Source: Hanleya hanleyi
Taxonomy: Eukaryota > Mollusca > Polyplacophora > Lepidopleurida > Hanleyidae
DNA: 64,000 nucleotides
Direction of reading: 5' to 3'
NCBI GenBank assembly: GCA_036873755.1
Contig: JAVTVY010020512.1
Coordinates: 17,920-81,919, forward strand
Shown: piece after piece, positions 62,481 through 64,000 of the stretch
Layout: each line of letters begins with the position of its first letter
How positions within the stretch are numbered: the stretch's first letter is position 1
Notes under the pieces: model-generated
What the model was told of the DNA's origin: nothing
Seen by the model: the letters and a program-made list of their open reading frames with translations, nothing else
Database searches by the model: none
Program-made: the position numbers and the translations under genes

Positions 62481-62990
62481 GTGCAAGGGCGTAGACAAGT
62501 TATCAGGTTTGGGGGGGCTTGAGAGGGGGAGAGTCTGAGAGGTGGGTATTATAACAGAGCCACAAGACATGTACATGTAAAATGTAACATGTACTTCAAT
62601 TACATGTATATTCCATTATTATTTAATGTTTGTTTATTGTGAATTAGCATTATAAGTATAGAGTTAAATTACTATATATGCAAGCTGTAAATATTAGTTA
62701 CTGGTAAATGTATACACTTAATATTAGGTAACACTTGTTAGAACTAGGACTTCAGGGTAAGAATATTGATTTGTAATAAGATGTTTTGATAACAGTTTGA
62801 GTAGTCCATAACTCCTGAAGTTCAATTAGTGTTGTTAGACAAGTTCTGACCAGCTGGTGCAAAGACAGGAGCCAGGTGTCAATTATAGTCAGACTGTCAT
62901 TTTAGTCTAAGATAATCCTTTGTTGTTATTAGGTAAGACTCCCTACTGTTATTGGAGATGTCATGTAGAATGAACAGGATAACCGATCCC
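62481..62990. other. Intergenic, nothing firm
   Basis: AT-rich with no repeat or gene recognised. Confidence 0.35.
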
Positions 62991-62994
62991 TTAC

Positions 62995-63285
62995 AAAAAA
63001 ATCTTATAGGATCCTATAAGATAAAATCGTATAGGATCCTATAAGATTTTGGCCCAAAATCCTATAAGATTTTTTAATAGGATCCTATAAGATTAAAATC
63101 CTATAAGATTGAAATCCTATAAGATTGAAATCCTATAGGATTTTTTAATAGGATCCTAGAAATCAGGATCCTATAAGATTAAAATCCTATAAGATTAAAA
63201 TCCTATAAGATTGAAATCCTATAGGATTTTTTAATAGGATAAAAATCTTGTAGGATTTTTTAATAGGATCCTATAAAATTTAGTT
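62995..63285 (+). repeat. Cluster of short palindromic units (AATCCTATAAGATT, AGGATCCT)
   Basis: At least 14 partly overlapping units of AATCCTATAAGATT or AATAGGATCCTATAAGATT are each self-complementary or complementary to neighbours. No open frame and no regular spacer is present. Confidence 0.85.
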
Positions 63286-63592
63286 ATGGAATGGATTCTT
63301 AGAAATCTACAGGATATAAAGTTTCTATAGGAATATTTGGATGAGTGAAATAGGTCATCTTTTATACTAACTCCATGAAATACAAAATGCCCCTGTGCTG
63401 TAAAATAGTAAATACATCAGAAAATGTATTAGCATAAACATTGCTTGTTTTGGATGTAGCACAGCTATGTTAAAGAAAATCTGGTAAATAACTAATGCAT
63501 AGAAAGAAGAACAAACAAATACATATAATAAATATTTCTTTATTATGTACATGTGCACTTTTGAGATATAAACAGAGGAACATATGAGGGCA

Positions 63593-64000
63593 TCATAATC
63601 TCTCCATCAGTTTTCCGCACAATTTCTGCTCGCCATTGAGTTTCGACTTCATTGCTTCCCGACTTTCACGGAACTTGGGAATTTCTTCAGGCAGTAGTCT
63701 GTAAGAGAATGAAATAATTTGCAGTTAGCCACTGAATATCAATATATTCAATCACAACATTTCAAACTATAAGCTATCAAAAACATGGTCATTGAACTTG
63801 GGATTAATTATCAGATGTTTGGAATATTTATGAAGAAAAGTTTTTACCTTGGATGGCTTGATCTTTTCTTGGTCAATTGCAGGCTTAGCCTCTACCTCTC
63901 TTGTCGCATTGGGTTTCATCCCTGTCAAAGTATGGGAGGCCATTTCATTCCTCATGAACAATGCACTCATTAGGTCCATAGTCATCTTTCTCGGATGAAA
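63593..64000 (-). CDS. BEN-domain protein, C-terminal exons (gene continues past 64000)
   Basis: The exon from 63848 to beyond 64000 reads FHPRKMTMDLMSALFMRNE then MASHTLTG and KPAIDQEKIK. This matches the BEN domain pattern (L-x-x-x-L-F-x-x-x-E-M-A-x-x-x-L-T-G ... D-x-E-K) of DNA/chromatin-binding proteins. The donor CCAAG|GTAAAA is at phase 0. The last exon, 63593-63698, holds LLPEEIPKFRES, EAMKSKLNGEQK and a stop, but its main acceptor (TTACAG|A) needs phase 2. An internal acceptor CCCAAG|TTC would restore the frame, or a small exon lies between. The start of the gene is outside the window. Confidence 0.6.

Overview
This is intron-rich, AT-rich eukaryotic DNA that is dense in repeats, and no bacterial gene organisation is visible. 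The repeats point to a marine mollusc, most likely a bivalve or gastropod. Evidence for this includes pearl-like elements (core tandem repeats of about 150-160 bp, an ACRG-type microsatellite, then a 3' hairpin), SINEs with 5S-rRNA-like or tRNA-like heads and a tail of the type GCGTTAAACC..(CTCA)n, and P2X7-ballast-like and THAP coding pieces. The organism call is inference from repeat types; no marker gene settles it.

Layout. Positions 1-2053 look like an intron of a gene leaving the window on the minus strand, with a candidate CCAAT-box promoter and non-coding first exon at 2054-2160. Positions 2480-4720 hold one pearl-like element nested inside another. Positions 5390-22699 hold a minus-strand gene that I assembled exon by exon as GTF3C2 (TFIIIC 110-kDa WD40 subunit): ten exons whose splice phases all agree. 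Its introns carry pearl, SINE, Tc1-like, hAT-like and foldback insertions. Positions 23300-30328 are repeats and LINE remains. Positions 30329-33476 are a 3.1-kb inverted repeat whose right arm keeps a 212-codon cysteine-rich open reading frame.

Two intronless copies of a steroid-reductase/trans-2-enoyl-CoA-reductase-like membrane enzyme (239 of 255 residues identical) lie at 34212-34979 and 40466-41233. Between them is a 3.5-kb TIR-bounded block carrying a two-exon zinc-finger gene. Positions 43680-45762 hold a large pearl-like array and 46560-49130 hold Gypsy pol fragments. Positions 49804-54501 hold a minus-strand gene for mitochondrial ribosomal protein bL21m (MRPL21), with four phase-consistent exons and the last exon not found. 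Positions 57400-59100 are promoter-rich, with two short plus-strand first-exon candidates.

A 5'-truncated LINE (59141-60147) is followed directly by a 2.19-kb TTAA-flanked DNA transposon (60152-62341). It carries a P2X7-ballast-like N-terminus at one end and a THAP-like zinc finger at the other, facing inward. The window ends in a minus-strand BEN-domain gene (63593 to beyond 64000).

The ordinary cellular genes are GTF3C2 (RNA polymerase III transcription), the TECR-like pair (lipid reduction in the ER), MRPL21 (mitoribosome) and the BEN-domain gene. They share no obvious pathway. Most of the remaining sequence is layered mobile DNA, and its nesting order can be read directly in several places.
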